A DNA stretch of 64,000 nt from positions 5,409 to 69,408 of the forward strand of contig JBGSNA010000221.1 of the NCBI GenBank assembly GCA_041739875.1, in the 5' to 3' direction. The translations under genes were made by a program, and so were the position numbers. Shown here in pieces: positions 8,449 to 17,305 of this stretch (positions within the stretch are counted from its first letter, which is position 1; every line of letters starts with the position of its first letter). Under the pieces are notes generated by a model. The model made no database searches. It was given only the letters and a program-made list of their open reading frames with translations, and was not told the DNA's origin. This DNA comes from JBBSJZ01 sp041739875 (GTDB taxonomy: Bacteria; Planctomycetota; Planctomycetia; Pirellulales; Pirellulaceae).

Positions 8449-9371
8449 TCACGCTGTCCGGATTTGGAAAAGATTACGGTGATTTCACCGCCGTCGACAG
8501 CATTGACTTAACCATCGCTGCGGGCGAAACATTTGGCTTCATTGGCCCCAACGGTGCTGGAAAGAGTACGACGATTCGGTTTCTTGCGACACTGCTTCGC
8601 GCCAGTCGCGGTGGCGGCACGGTGGCGGGAATGGACGTGATGGGAGACCCCGTCGGTGTGCGTCAAGTGATCGGCTACATGCCTGATAACTTTGGTGTGT
8701 ACGACGGCATGCGAGTGTGGGAGTTCTTGGATTTTTTTGCCGTTGCCTACGGTATCGCAAAGACACAGCGTCGCCAAATCATCGACAACGTTCTGGAGTT
8801 ATTGGATCTAACACACAAGCGGAATGATTTTGTCAATGGATTGTCGCGCGGCATGAAACAACGACTGTGCTTGGCCAAGACGCTCGTTCACGATCCGCCC
8901 GTATTGATTCTCGATGAACCAGCCAGCGGACTGGATCCACGTGCGAGAGTGGAGTTGAAGGCGCTCTTGAAAGAACTGCGTCGAATGGGCAAGACGATTT
9001 TGATCAGTAGCCACATTCTTACGGAGTTAGCCGATTGCTGTACATCGATTGGGATTGTCGAGCGAGGCCAGTTGCTGATGAGCGGACCGATCGATAGCGT
9101 CTACCGCCAAATCCGCCGCAACCGAATCGTTGTGATCCAATTCGTGTCTGGACAAGACGCAGGGCTCTCAATCTTGCGGAGCGATCCAGCGCTACGTTCT
9201 TTAGAGATTGAACCGGATCGTGTGATCGCCGAACTTGAGACCGACGATGAGGGTCTGGCGAATTTGCTTCAAACGTTAATCAACGAAGGCGTGCGATTGC
9301 GTTCGTTCAATGACAAAGACCCGACGCTCGAAGACGTATTCATGTCAGTCACCAAAGGTTTGGTGAGCTAA
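8445..9371 (+). CDS. ABC transporter ATP-binding protein (ABC-2 type)
   Basis: 308 residues, the usual length for an ABC-2/CcmA-type ATPase. Walker A GPNGAGKS (34-41, Lys40), signature LSRGMKQ (133-139), Walker B VLILDE (153-158), and a His-switch segment ISSHIL. The C-terminal 80 residues form the regulatory extension typical of drug or antibiotic exporters. It is coupled by a 4-nt overlap to the upstream lipoprotein. No permease gene follows: the next gene is convergent and starts directly after this stop codon. The membrane partner must be the upstream protein or be encoded elsewhere. Confidence 0.93.
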   Translation: MITLSGFGKDYGDFTAVDSIDLTIAAGETFGFIGPNGAGKSTTIRFLATLLRASRGGGTVAGMDVMGDPVGVRQVIGYMPDNFGVYDGMRVWEFLDFFAVAYGIAKTQRRQIIDNVLELLDLTHKRNDFVNGLSRGMKQRLCLAKTLVHDPPVLILDEPASGLDPRARVELKALLKELRRMGKTILISSHILTELADCCTSIGIVERGQLLMSGPIDSVYRQIRRNRIVVIQFVSGQDAGLSILRSDPALRSLEIEPDRVIAELETDDEGLANLLQTLINEGVRLRSFNDKDPTLEDVFMSVTKGLVS

Positions 9372-10388
9372 TCAAATGTGGGGCTCAGTCTTGCTGAGCA
9401 TGGCTTGAATCGCATGGGCAACATGGCGAGCGATCGTTCGACTTCCTCGCGTGTTGCTGTGAATGCCGTCGTCACTCAATCGGGAGTTGGGCATCCACAT
9501 GCCGGGCGGTGCGATCGGACTCATCAAAACGACTTGACGAAGCCACGTGTCAGCGACGAGTTGTACGTCTTTCTCGTACGCAATTTCACGCTCGAGACTC
9601 GCGAAGGGATCGAGTATGAAGCCTCGGGGGATTTCCATCAGTACAACCTCCGCGCCCGCCGCACGGCACTGATCGATCATCTGAAGAAGATTCGCTTTGG
9701 TTGATTGACGCGAACGACCTTTCAAGAAGTCGTGGCCGCCAAGCTCAATCACCACGATGCTCGGTTGATGCTTGAGCACACGCGACATCAAATCAAGACC
9801 CTGGGACGTTGCGATCCCAGAAAAGCCTTCGTTGATGACCGGCAAGTCAACCATGTCTCGAAGTTGGTCCGGATATCCGCCATCGGGCAAAAGCCCGTCG
9901 GTCAAACTATCACCGACACAGACAATGGGACGTTCACGATCAGCCCTTTCCAGCCGAGGTTGGTTGCACGTCACAATTGCGTGTTGCTCCCAAAGCATCC
10001 CGATCCATAAAACCCATAATCCGATCGTGCCAGGAAACGTTAGTCGAGAAAGACCGGCCGGTAAACTGCGCTGACGGTACCGGACGACGGCGATCGACAA
10101 CAACGCGAACCCGAACAATATCATCAGCGGCGTTCGTCCAACAAGTTTGATCACGAGAAGGGCCAAACAGGCGGCGAGTGGCAACCATGCCGGACGACTT
10201 CGCATCGCAAGCCATGTGTGCCAACCCAACCAGAACGCAGTCATCCAGGCGGTCACGCTCGGAAACGATAATAACGACGCCGAAACGACGCACCCAATGC
10301 CGAGCGTTCTCACCATTCGGCGGGAAGGCGATCTCGTTTTCAACGGCGGATTTGGGGCCTGCTGAGCCTCAGTCGGTTGACCGTCCAT
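9372..10388 (-). CDS. membrane-anchored SGNH/GDSL hydrolase
   Basis: 338 residues. The N-terminal 140 residues contain several hydrophobic segments (about 28-48, 68-83, 86-102, 119-133), followed by the hydrolase domain. Block I is VCVGDSLTDG with nucleophile Ser161, the block III equivalent is ELGGHDFLKG (His in place of the usual Asn), and block V is D307-G-I-H310. The oxyanion Asn of block III is therefore replaced. Substrate is likely an acyl or acetyl ester at the cell envelope, but nothing specifies it. It is convergent with the ABC gene with no intergenic base, and divergent from the DUF1549 gene over 267 bp. Confidence 0.85.
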   Translation of the reverse strand: MDGQPTEAQQAPNPPLKTRSPSRRMVRTLGIGCVVSASLLSFPSVTAWMTAFWLGWHTWLAMRSRPAWLPLAACLALLVIKLVGRTPLMILFGFALLSIAVVRYRQRSLPAGLSRLTFPGTIGLWVLWIGMLWEQHAIVTCNQPRLERADRERPIVCVGDSLTDGLLPDGGYPDQLRDMVDLPVINEGFSGIATSQGLDLMSRVLKHQPSIVVIELGGHDFLKGRSRQSTKANLLQMIDQCRAAGAEVVLMEIPRGFILDPFASLEREIAYEKDVQLVADTWLRQVVLMSPIAPPGMWMPNSRLSDDGIHSNTRGSRTIARHVAHAIQAMLSKTEPHI

Positions 10389-10655
10389 TGCTGGCCTCAG
10401 TGGGATCGCATTGCGAATGAAAGAAATGCGAACGAAAGAAATGTAAATGCGTGAGGAGTGACGAGGTCGCTTATTGTAGACTTTTTGCGTCCGGATTTCT
10501 TTTCGGCATTAAATCTACGCATGCAACCAAGATTCTGGCACAATCAGCGAATCAACGTTGGGCCTTGTTCCATTCAGGTCAAAATCGTTGGCTCGCACTC
10601 CTTTTCGCACCTCGCATTTGACCGACAATCCCATTCCGTTTGGAGGCTCGCCCCG

Positions 10656-12392
10656 ATGCAACAATTGAAGCGGATTATTCGAGCCACGGTGCGCTGGTCT
10701 TGGTTTGGGCTCTTGGTGCTTGTCGCGTTCGCGTTTCTTGCATCAGGCCTTTCTGAGGGGCTTCGCAAACCGTCAAACGATGACCCAAACGTTTCTCTCA
10801 CGTCACTGGACTTGGTCCAAGGGGGTGGCGAGCCTTCCGCGTCGACCGAGAGCGTCGCGGTGGCGAACGGCCAGGCCATAGAGGTCAACCAAGCAATCGA
10901 CCGAGTGAACGTGCGATGGCGAGAGTCGATCGAAGCCAGAGAGCTCGAAGTCGCGCCGATCGCTGATTGGATGACGATCGGGCGACGCATCTCGCTCGCG
11001 ATGGTTGGCTCGGGAATGTCACTCGAGGAAATCCGCAAGCTCGAAGCGTTACCTGAAGAAGTGCGAAACAGTCGCTATTTAGAATCACTACTCGTTGACC
11101 GACGTTTTCATGACTATTGGGCTGAGCGTTACACGAGGTTCTTGGTCGGAACCGATGACGGACCGTTCATCGTCTATCGTCGTCGTCGTTTTCTCACTTG
11201 GCTGTCCGATCAATTCGAAGCCAACCGCCGATACGACGACCTTGTTCGCAACCTAGTGACCGCGGAAGGTTTGTGGACAGACCAGCCAGAAGTGAACTTT
11301 TTGACGGTGACGTATGACAGTGGAGACGGTAAGCCAGATCCGATCCGGCTTGCTGCGAGAACAAGTCGCGCGTTTCTCGGACTCCGAATTGATTGTCTGC
11401 AATGCCATGATGATTTCCTAGGCAACGTTTCGCTTGGTAGTGTCGAGAACCCACGAGAAGGAGTTCAACAGGACTTTCACCAACTCGCTGCGTTCTATAC
11501 CGCCGCCAAGGCGAACGGATTGCAAGGGATTCGCGGCGGCGAAGTCGACTATGACTATAAGTACTTGCACGACGAAGAATTGACAGATGTCCCGGCCATC
11601 GTGCCATACTCGCCGGAACTTTTGCCTGAGGAAGGCGACCCGCGCCAGCGATTGGCTACATGGATCACACATCCCGAAAATCGGCAAGCGGCGCGAGCGG
11701 CGGTGAGCCATATTTGGGCGTTAATGTTCGGACGCGCGGCTGGAGATGCCGTGGATGATCTGCCTCTTGGTAAGCCATCAACACCGACAATCGAAGCGTT
11801 GACGGATGAGTTCGTAGCTGCAAATTTCGACATGCGCCAATTGATCCGCATCATTGTTGGCACGGATGCATTTCGAGTCGAGAGTCGCGCTGAATTTGAA
11901 GTACGCACCGAACACGAAAGCGCCAATGCCGTTTTTCCGCTCACGCGATTGCGTCCTGAGCAAACATCCGGAAGCGTGATTCAAAGCGCTCGGGTTAAGA
12001 GTGTCGACGAAGACTCCTCGTTGTTATTGCAACTCATGAAGTTCGGTACGACGAATGATTTCTTAAGACAATACGGCGACGTTGGCGAAGACGAGTTTGG
12101 TGACGAAAGCGTGACAATCACCCAGCGACTTGTAATGCTTAACGGAAAGATGGTCGATGAACACACCGACAATAATCCCGTGATGAATGCCTCGAGCCAC
12201 ATCCGAATGTTCTCGGCGGACGACGCCCAAGCGATCGAAACAACGTATCTAACGATTTTGAATCGCTATCCCAACGAAAGCGAGCGACAACAGTTTTCGG
12301 AACGATTTGAAACGTCGGGGAATCGCCAAACATCCATCGAAGATTTGTGTTGGGTATTGATTAACAGTTCCGAGTTCTCTTGGAATCACTAA
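10656..12392 (+). CDS. DUF1549/DUF1553 protein (short form)
   Basis: 578 residues from ATG 10656; the frame is open 198 nt further upstream but the signal/anchor segment FGLLVLVAFAFLASGL right after MQQLKRIIRATVRWSW supports this start. DUF1549 (PSCyt2) contains C-L-Q-C-H, a possible c-type haem or metal site, and DUF1553 (PSD1) follows (PRQRLATWITHPENRQAARAAV and later). It lacks the N-terminal cytochrome domain of long family members. Such proteins are abundant in Planctomycetota, exported, and almost always paired with DUF1501, which starts 9 bp downstream. Function is not established experimentally to my knowledge. Confidence 0.88.
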   Translation: MQQLKRIIRATVRWSWFGLLVLVAFAFLASGLSEGLRKPSNDDPNVSLTSLDLVQGGGEPSASTESVAVANGQAIEVNQAIDRVNVRWRESIEARELEVAPIADWMTIGRRISLAMVGSGMSLEEIRKLEALPEEVRNSRYLESLLVDRRFHDYWAERYTRFLVGTDDGPFIVYRRRRFLTWLSDQFEANRRYDDLVRNLVTAEGLWTDQPEVNFLTVTYDSGDGKPDPIRLAARTSRAFLGLRIDCLQCHDDFLGNVSLGSVENPREGVQQDFHQLAAFYTAAKANGLQGIRGGEVDYDYKYLHDEELTDVPAIVPYSPELLPEEGDPRQRLATWITHPENRQAARAAVSHIWALMFGRAAGDAVDDLPLGKPSTPTIEALTDEFVAANFDMRQLIRIIVGTDAFRVESRAEFEVRTEHESANAVFPLTRLRPEQTSGSVIQSARVKSVDEDSSLLLQLMKFGTTNDFLRQYGDVGEDEFGDESVTITQRLVMLNGKMVDEHTDNNPVMNASSHIRMFSADDAQAIETTYLTILNRYPNESERQQFSERFETSGNRQTSIEDLCWVLINSSEFSWNH

Positions 12393-12400
12393 GGGCGACC

Positions 12401-13717
12401 ATGATGAAAATGCAAACGAATTCGCTATGCAATATCAACGCTCACCTTTCGCGGCGAACGCTTCTGGGCGCTGGTACCGGGGCATTGATGATGTCCTCAA
12501 TTGCCTCACGTTTAGCGTTGGCCGATGAGACCGGCGAAACCGATTCTGCGAAGCCGCTCAGCGTGATCCTGATTTGGCTCGAAGGTGGTCCGAGCCAACT
12601 CGAAACATTTGACCCGCATGCTGGGACAAGATATGGCGGTGAAGTCAAGGCTATCCAGACATCCATTGCTGGGTTGGAGATCGCCGACACGTTGCCACAG
12701 GTTGCCGAGCAAATGCACTTGGCGGCGATCGTCCGCAGTGTGACGGGGAAGGAAGGCGACCACGAACGGGCTGTTTACAACATCAAGACTGGGTATCGGC
12801 CCGACCCCACGCTGTTGCACCCTTCGGTCGGCGCGATCCTTTGCCATGAGAGTCAAGGCGGCGCAGACATCCCGCGTCACATCTCGATACTTCCTGGACA
12901 ATCACCAGGCCGTGGTGGTTACCTGGGTGCTGCGTTTGATGCGTTCAAGATTGGCGATCCACAAGGCCCCGTTCCCGACATCAGCAAACGCGTTGATGAA
13001 GAACGCTACCAACGACGTGTCGCTGATTTATACAACGTCGCGGAGCAGGAATTCGCACGTGGCCGACTCAAAGACTTGGAGCGAACGCGGACGCTGCATT
13101 CAACGGCAACGAACGCAGCGATGCGAATGATGTCGAGTGAACAACTCTCGGCATTCGATGTCAATGAAGAACCCAAGGCGGTTCGCGATGCTTTCGGTGA
13201 CACTCCGTTTGGGCGTGGTTGTCTTGCGGCAACACGTTTGATTGAAGTGGGTGTCCGCTGTGTTGAAGTGACCTTGGGCGGATGGGATTCGCACGCCGCG
13301 AACCACACACTCCAGCTCGCTGGCTGCAGAACTCTCGACCCCGCTCTGGCTGCTATACTCCAACGACTGAAAGAACGAGACCAACTTAGCACGACGCTGG
13401 TGATTTGCGGTGGCGAGTTCGGTCGCACGCCGTCAATCAATCCTGCATCGGGACGCGATCACTGGCCTCACGGATTCAGCATTCTGTTCGCGGGTGCAAA
13501 TATTCGCGCCGGTGCCGTGTACGGAGAGACCGCTGCGGAGCCAAAGTTGGATCGTGCCAAACCGCTTGCGGATGTGGCGGATGCCGTTGGCATTGAGGAC
13601 ATTCACGCCACAATTCTTTCAGCGATCGGTGTTGATTTCCAAAAGGAGTTCATTACGCCGATCGGCCGTCCGCTCAAACGCAGCGACGGTAAGCCAATTT
13701 CGGCGTTACTGGCATAA
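12401..13717 (+). CDS. DUF1501 protein, Tat-exported
   Basis: 438 residues from ATG 12401. N-terminus has a twin-arginine signal (LSRRTLLGAGTGALM followed by an Ala-rich segment). The body is the DUF1501 alkaline-phosphatase/sulfatase-like fold: LIWLEGGPSQLETFDPH, EKG-like GDHERA, TLGGWDSHAANH, and GGEFGRTPSIN...GRDHWPHGFS with the His/Asp pattern of metal ligands. It follows the DUF1549 gene by 9 bp, the standard pairing. Likely a periplasmic hydrolase-like protein; substrate unknown. It serves here as the intact reference for the interrupted paralogue at 61262-62566. Confidence 0.92.
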   Translation: MMKMQTNSLCNINAHLSRRTLLGAGTGALMMSSIASRLALADETGETDSAKPLSVILIWLEGGPSQLETFDPHAGTRYGGEVKAIQTSIAGLEIADTLPQVAEQMHLAAIVRSVTGKEGDHERAVYNIKTGYRPDPTLLHPSVGAILCHESQGGADIPRHISILPGQSPGRGGYLGAAFDAFKIGDPQGPVPDISKRVDEERYQRRVADLYNVAEQEFARGRLKDLERTRTLHSTATNAAMRMMSSEQLSAFDVNEEPKAVRDAFGDTPFGRGCLAATRLIEVGVRCVEVTLGGWDSHAANHTLQLAGCRTLDPALAAILQRLKERDQLSTTLVICGGEFGRTPSINPASGRDHWPHGFSILFAGANIRAGAVYGETAAEPKLDRAKPLADVADAVGIEDIHATILSAIGVDFQKEFITPIGRPLKRSDGKPISALLA

Positions 13718-13870
13718 ACGTAGCCATTCGACCTTGCGATGCTTGGCCATGAACGCTCGCATCAGATCACTGGGACGGACGCCACCGAAACACGCTGGCA
13801 CGTCGTTCGCTGATGCAATCGTTTCCAACGAGTCCATAACCAACTCATGACACGAGTTTGATGCGAACCC

Positions 13871-14302
13871 ATGAACACTCTAAATATCGTTTGCTCCGCA
13901 TGCGCAGCTGTGAACAAAGTCCCCACCTCCAAAGTGCTCGACAAACCTGTCTGCGGAAAATGCAAAGCGGCTCTATTGCGCACATCACCCGTGGATGTAT
14001 CGGAACTCGCATTTGCTAAATTTATTGCACGAACGGAAGTGCCAATTCTGGTTGACTTCTGGGCCCCCTGGTGTGGCCCCTGTCGCATGATGGCACCAGC
14101 GTTCAACGAAGCCGCAGCGGAGCTCTCGCCCCACGTGATCTTTGCTAAACTCAACACCGAAGACGCACCAAAAACGGCCTCGCAATATGCGATAACAGGA
14201 ATCCCAACCATGATCTTGTTCAAGCGGGGAATTGAAGTCGATCGACAATCCGGAGCGCTGACTTTGCAGCAAATCGTTCGATTTGCTTCACCAAACTTGT
14301 GA
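13871..14302 (+). CDS. trxC: thioredoxin 2 with N-terminal zinc ribbon
   Basis: 143 residues, the length of TrxC. N-terminal zinc ribbon cysteines C8-x2-C11 and C28-x2-C31. Thioredoxin fold with active site W-C68-G-P-C71, preceding VDFWAPW, and cis-proline P112 in TGIPTM. Cytoplasmic disulfide reductase, in other bacteria linked to oxidative stress. It stands alone, 153 bp after the DUF1501 gene and convergent with the macro-domain gene. All catalytic residues are present. Confidence 0.95.
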   Translation: MNTLNIVCSACAAVNKVPTSKVLDKPVCGKCKAALLRTSPVDVSELAFAKFIARTEVPILVDFWAPWCGPCRMMAPAFNEAAAELSPHVIFAKLNTEDAPKTASQYAITGIPTMILFKRGIEVDRQSGALTLQQIVRFASPNL

Positions 14303-14338
14303 TCCCACGGCACCGTTGCCTATCACGGCGTGCACGTG

Positions 14339-14854
14339 TTAAGTCGCACTATTGGACAGCAACTCGTCCGCCACTTGGCCCGCGTGAAATTCCGAATAGA
14401 CAAAGACTGGAATCTTCAGGTCACCTAAATGGTGCTGAATTAGCGGTTTCACGTCCGACCAGTCCAGTCCACCGACACCGGTCGCTAGACGCGGCAACGC
14501 TAAACTTTGGATCGCCTCCTTTTCAACCAAATGACGCAACTCCTTGAGCGCGTGGTTCACATGTTCCACGTGAGCTCTTCCGGAATGGTGGCCATGCTTG
14601 CCCGACTCCTCCTGAGTCAATAAACACACGACTCGAACGATATGCCCGTCCGCCCCAGGCCCACTCCATATCCATGCGGCACCCGGCTTGGGATGCGTTT
14701 GATGACACCAATGGCGAAAGTCTTTTGCCATGGCGGGCCAACGCTCTCGTAGCGCCAGTGCCAATCCCTGATTGAAGTGATCGTCAGGCGAAACCCCGTG
14801 TGCAAGTGTTTCGGCCTTGGTAAGGATCATGTCACCCGTAACTTCTTGAATCAT
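14339..14854 (-). CDS. macro-domain protein (ADP-ribose binding/hydrolase type)
   Basis: 171 residues forming one domain. EVTGDMILTKAETLAHGVSPDDHFNQGLALALRERWP matches the first strand and loop of macro domains, and LALPRLATGVGGLDWSDVKPLI matches the phosphate-binding loop and following helix of the DarG/ALC1-like group. DarG-type macro domains remove ADP-ribose from DNA, but no DarT-like toxin lies next to it, so a stand-alone ADP-ribose hydrolase or reader is as likely. A 155-bp non-coding stretch separates it from the Usp operon upstream. Confidence 0.8.
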   Translation of the reverse strand: MIQEVTGDMILTKAETLAHGVSPDDHFNQGLALALRERWPAMAKDFRHWCHQTHPKPGAAWIWSGPGADGHIVRVVCLLTQEESGKHGHHSGRAHVEHVNHALKELRHLVEKEAIQSLALPRLATGVGGLDWSDVKPLIQHHLGDLKIPVFVYSEFHAGQVADELLSNSAT

Positions 14855-15009
14855 CTTTCTCGTCCAATTTTTTATGTGTTTGCAGAAACCGTTTTATTTA
14901 ACAACCAATTCCGGATGCCAGTCCTCACCGACTAGCCTTGTTCAGATACGTCTCAGAGGGTTCGCTAGGAACTCATCGAACAACCAGCAAGCGACTCGCC
15001 AAATCGCAA

Positions 15010-15513
15010 CTACATAGGCGCTTCGAGTGCCTTGAGTAGCAATTCGACTTTTGCCATCGCCGTGTGGTGATGTTTCTTGATCCGTTCATGAGCATCGTGC
15101 TGTGTAATCATGGTTTGCAGGTGACTTTCGTGCTTGTCGTTTAAGACATTATTCCGATCCGATTCCGCACCCCCACGTAAACTTGCCGCGAGCGTTTTCT
15201 CGTGACATTGAATTGCCTTGCTTACTTCACTCATTTTTTCTTGATGTGCGTCAAGGCACGCTTCATGTGACGTTATCATCGTTTTTGCTTGAAGAAGCAA
15301 ATCCAAAGCAATGGCGTGCTCGGATCGCCAATTGGTGATGTCTTCCTTCCACATGGCCAGTTCGCTATTCCAATGACGGTGATCTGAGTGCATTTCAATC
15401 GCACAGGTCATATTTTCGGTCATCACTCTGCTCAATCTGTTAAATGATACGATCCGCACACATGCCATTCTGCGACTCAAACCTTCGTCACAGGTTCCTG
15501 TACCAACAGTCAA
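15010..15513 (-). CDS. His-rich helical protein, last gene of the Usp operon
   Basis: 167 residues from the ATG at 15513, which overlaps the preceding stop by 4 nt, or 137 residues from the ATG at 15423 (MTENMTCAIEMHSDHRHW). The body appears almost wholly helical, with His and Glu spaced regularly (HSDHRHW, WRSEHA, SHEACLDAHQE, CHEKTL, KHESH, QHDAHERIKKHHH). This resembles His-rich four-helix uncharacterised proteins and superficially hemerythrin-type bundles, so metal binding is possible. Four-residue overlap with its neighbour and operon position link it to the universal-stress genes. No named family recognised; function unknown. Confidence 0.6.
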   Translation of the reverse strand: MTVGTGTCDEGLSRRMACVRIVSFNRLSRVMTENMTCAIEMHSDHRHWNSELAMWKEDITNWRSEHAIALDLLLQAKTMITSHEACLDAHQEKMSEVSKAIQCHEKTLAASLRGGAESDRNNVLNDKHESHLQTMITQHDAHERIKKHHHTAMAKVELLLKALEAPM

Positions 15514-15749
15514 GCAATCGCCGTGCCTGATCCGTCAAGCCGCTCGATTCTGAGCAAGACACGAATGCAATCGCTTTGCCAGCGTCGCTTTTTACGCGAA
15601 GTGCTCAACAGACGGATCCATCGCGGCGGATCAAGTGAGACGATTTGATCACCGCGAGGACCCCACTGTGCGTCGTCGCACTTGCAACTCATGTCCGAGT
15701 GAGTTTTGGCATTTGAACCATCCGTCAAAGTGGATTCAACGAGGGTCAC
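15510..15749 (-). CDS. possible small basic protein between kinase and His-rich genes
   Basis: 79 residues. It starts with ATGA over the stop of the kinase gene and ends with the same kind of overlap into the next frame; this chain of exact 4-nt overlaps is the main support. The sequence is unremarkable: one C-x-C (CKCDD), then a basic stretch (STSRKKRRWQSD). No family recognised. It could instead be a chance frame in an intergenic region, in which case the downstream gene starts at 15423. Confidence 0.3.
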   Translation of the reverse strand: MTLVESTLTDGSNAKTHSDMSCKCDDAQWGPRGDQIVSLDPPRWIRLLSTSRKKRRWQSDCIRVLLRIERLDGSGTAIA

Positions 15750-17305
15750 GGGACACGGACGATCAACTCCAATTCGGACTTCGTCAGTGGCTCATGCGTG
15801 GCGAATTGATTTTCGAGAACGCGTAGATCTGCATCCGATGCATCGCCGTTGTTTCTCATGCGATCCGAAATTCGTTGACGGAGCGTTTGCTCGTCACCGT
15901 GACAATCCAGGATCGCGAACGGCACCCCGAGTTCCACAGCAAGCAAGTGAAACCGCTTTCGATCACTATGTTTCAAGAAGGCAGCATCTACGACGACACC
16001 GTACCCCGCCCGCAGGATCCCGCGAGCGAGATTTTGCAATTGCGAGTAAGTCTTTTCGTTGACTGCGTGACTATAGATCTCCGCCTTCAGTTCGCTCGAC
16101 GGGCGTTCGGTTGGTGACAAGCCGAACATTCGCTTGCGTTCGATATCACTACGAAGTCGAATCACGTCATGACGTTGAATGAGTTGTTCGCTGAGTGTCG
16201 TTTTGCCGCTGCCACTCAAGCCGTGAGTGATCCAAAGTTGCGGTTCTTCCTTGAGCGTGAATCGATAAGCCAATTCGATATGCCTTCGGGCATCCGACAT
16301 TGCTGAAGCACGCTCGCCAGCCGTGCATTGTTCTTGCGAGGAGCGTATGGTCGCAACGAGCGCTCGGACCAACGCTCGGTAGACGAGAAACAACCGCAAA
16401 ACGTCCAGCGAACCATAATCGCCGGTTCGCTCCAAATACGTATTCATGAACGAGCGAGCGAAGTCTAGGTGCTCGTGATAGGCCAAATCCATCTGTAAAA
16501 ACGCAGCATCACACAGCACATCGATCCAACGCAACCGCTCGCTAAATTCGATCCCGTCAAATGGCACAAACTGCTCATCCCAATGAACCACGTTTTGTAA
16601 ATGCAAATCGCCATGGCACTCTCGAACAAAACCACATGCAACTCGCAACTCAAGACTTTGCCAATGTGTCTTGAAGTACTCCTCGATCCAAAGATGCAAA
16701 ACTCGCAATGTGGAGGCGGTCTCTCCGTCCACATGCGTTTGAATCTCCGCAAAGACCTGCTTAAAGTTTTTGAACAGATAGCCCGGCCAACCCGCGGCAA
16801 ACTCCGGGTTACAGATGGTGGCGAGACGGTGGAATCTTGCAACACTCTCGGCCAATTGATGTATGTCAGCGATTGTTACCAATCCAGCTTGGATGCGTTC
16901 ACTCAATAGTGCACCGCTCGGGAAACGTCGCATTTTTACTGCGTATTCCACTGGATCCGTGTCAGATTCAATCCGCAGTCGTCCGTCATCCCATCCAATC
17001 GGTACAACGCCGATGTACAAATCACAGGCAAATCGACTATCAAGCTGGACCTCCTTCTCGCAATAACGCCGCCTCAGATCCAAGGTGCTGTAATCGAGAA
17101 AATCCGTTTTGACAGATTTCTTGATCTTGTAAGCAAACTCACCCGCAAGAACCACGACCGAAATATGCGTTTCGTGTATTTCCACACCACCGTCTATGGC
17201 ATGTGGAAACGCATAAGCCAGCCGCAAGCCTTGAATCAAGGCATCTGTCGTGATTGGGACACCCAAATCGTTTGACCCAACGTCGGCGTCATCCAGTGGA
17301 CTCAT
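15746..17305 (-). CDS. bifunctional APH-like / AAA_33 kinase
   Basis: 519 residues. The N-terminal part is an aminoglycoside-phosphotransferase-like domain: VRECHGDLHLQNVVHWDEQFVPFDGIEFSERLRWIDVLCDAAF carries the HGDxxxxN catalytic loop and the metal-binding Asp. The C-terminal part is a P-loop kinase: GLSGSGKTTLSEQL, then VIRLRSDIERKR and VVVDAAFLK. This fusion is widespread next to universal-stress proteins in bacteria; the substrate has not been defined to my knowledge. Its start overlaps the Usp gene stop by 4 nt. Cytoplasmic. Confidence 0.9.
   Translation of the reverse strand: MSPLDDADVGSNDLGVPITTDALIQGLRLAYAFPHAIDGGVEIHETHISVVVLAGEFAYKIKKSVKTDFLDYSTLDLRRRYCEKEVQLDSRFACDLYIGVVPIGWDDGRLRIESDTDPVEYAVKMRRFPSGALLSERIQAGLVTIADIHQLAESVARFHRLATICNPEFAAGWPGYLFKNFKQVFAEIQTHVDGETASTLRVLHLWIEEYFKTHWQSLELRVACGFVRECHGDLHLQNVVHWDEQFVPFDGIEFSERLRWIDVLCDAAFLQMDLAYHEHLDFARSFMNTYLERTGDYGSLDVLRLFLVYRALVRALVATIRSSQEQCTAGERASAMSDARRHIELAYRFTLKEEPQLWITHGLSGSGKTTLSEQLIQRHDVIRLRSDIERKRMFGLSPTERPSSELKAEIYSHAVNEKTYSQLQNLARGILRAGYGVVVDAAFLKHSDRKRFHLLAVELGVPFAILDCHGDEQTLRQRISDRMRNNGDASDADLRVLENQFATHEPLTKSELELIVRVP

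Noticed and set aside
10458..10655. N-terminal extension of the DUF1549 gene to 10458
   Set aside because: The added residues look non-coding and the signal/anchor segment fits a start at 10656.
13762..14313. 183-aa minus frame
   Set aside because: Overlaps thioredoxin fully on the other strand; no protein-like features.
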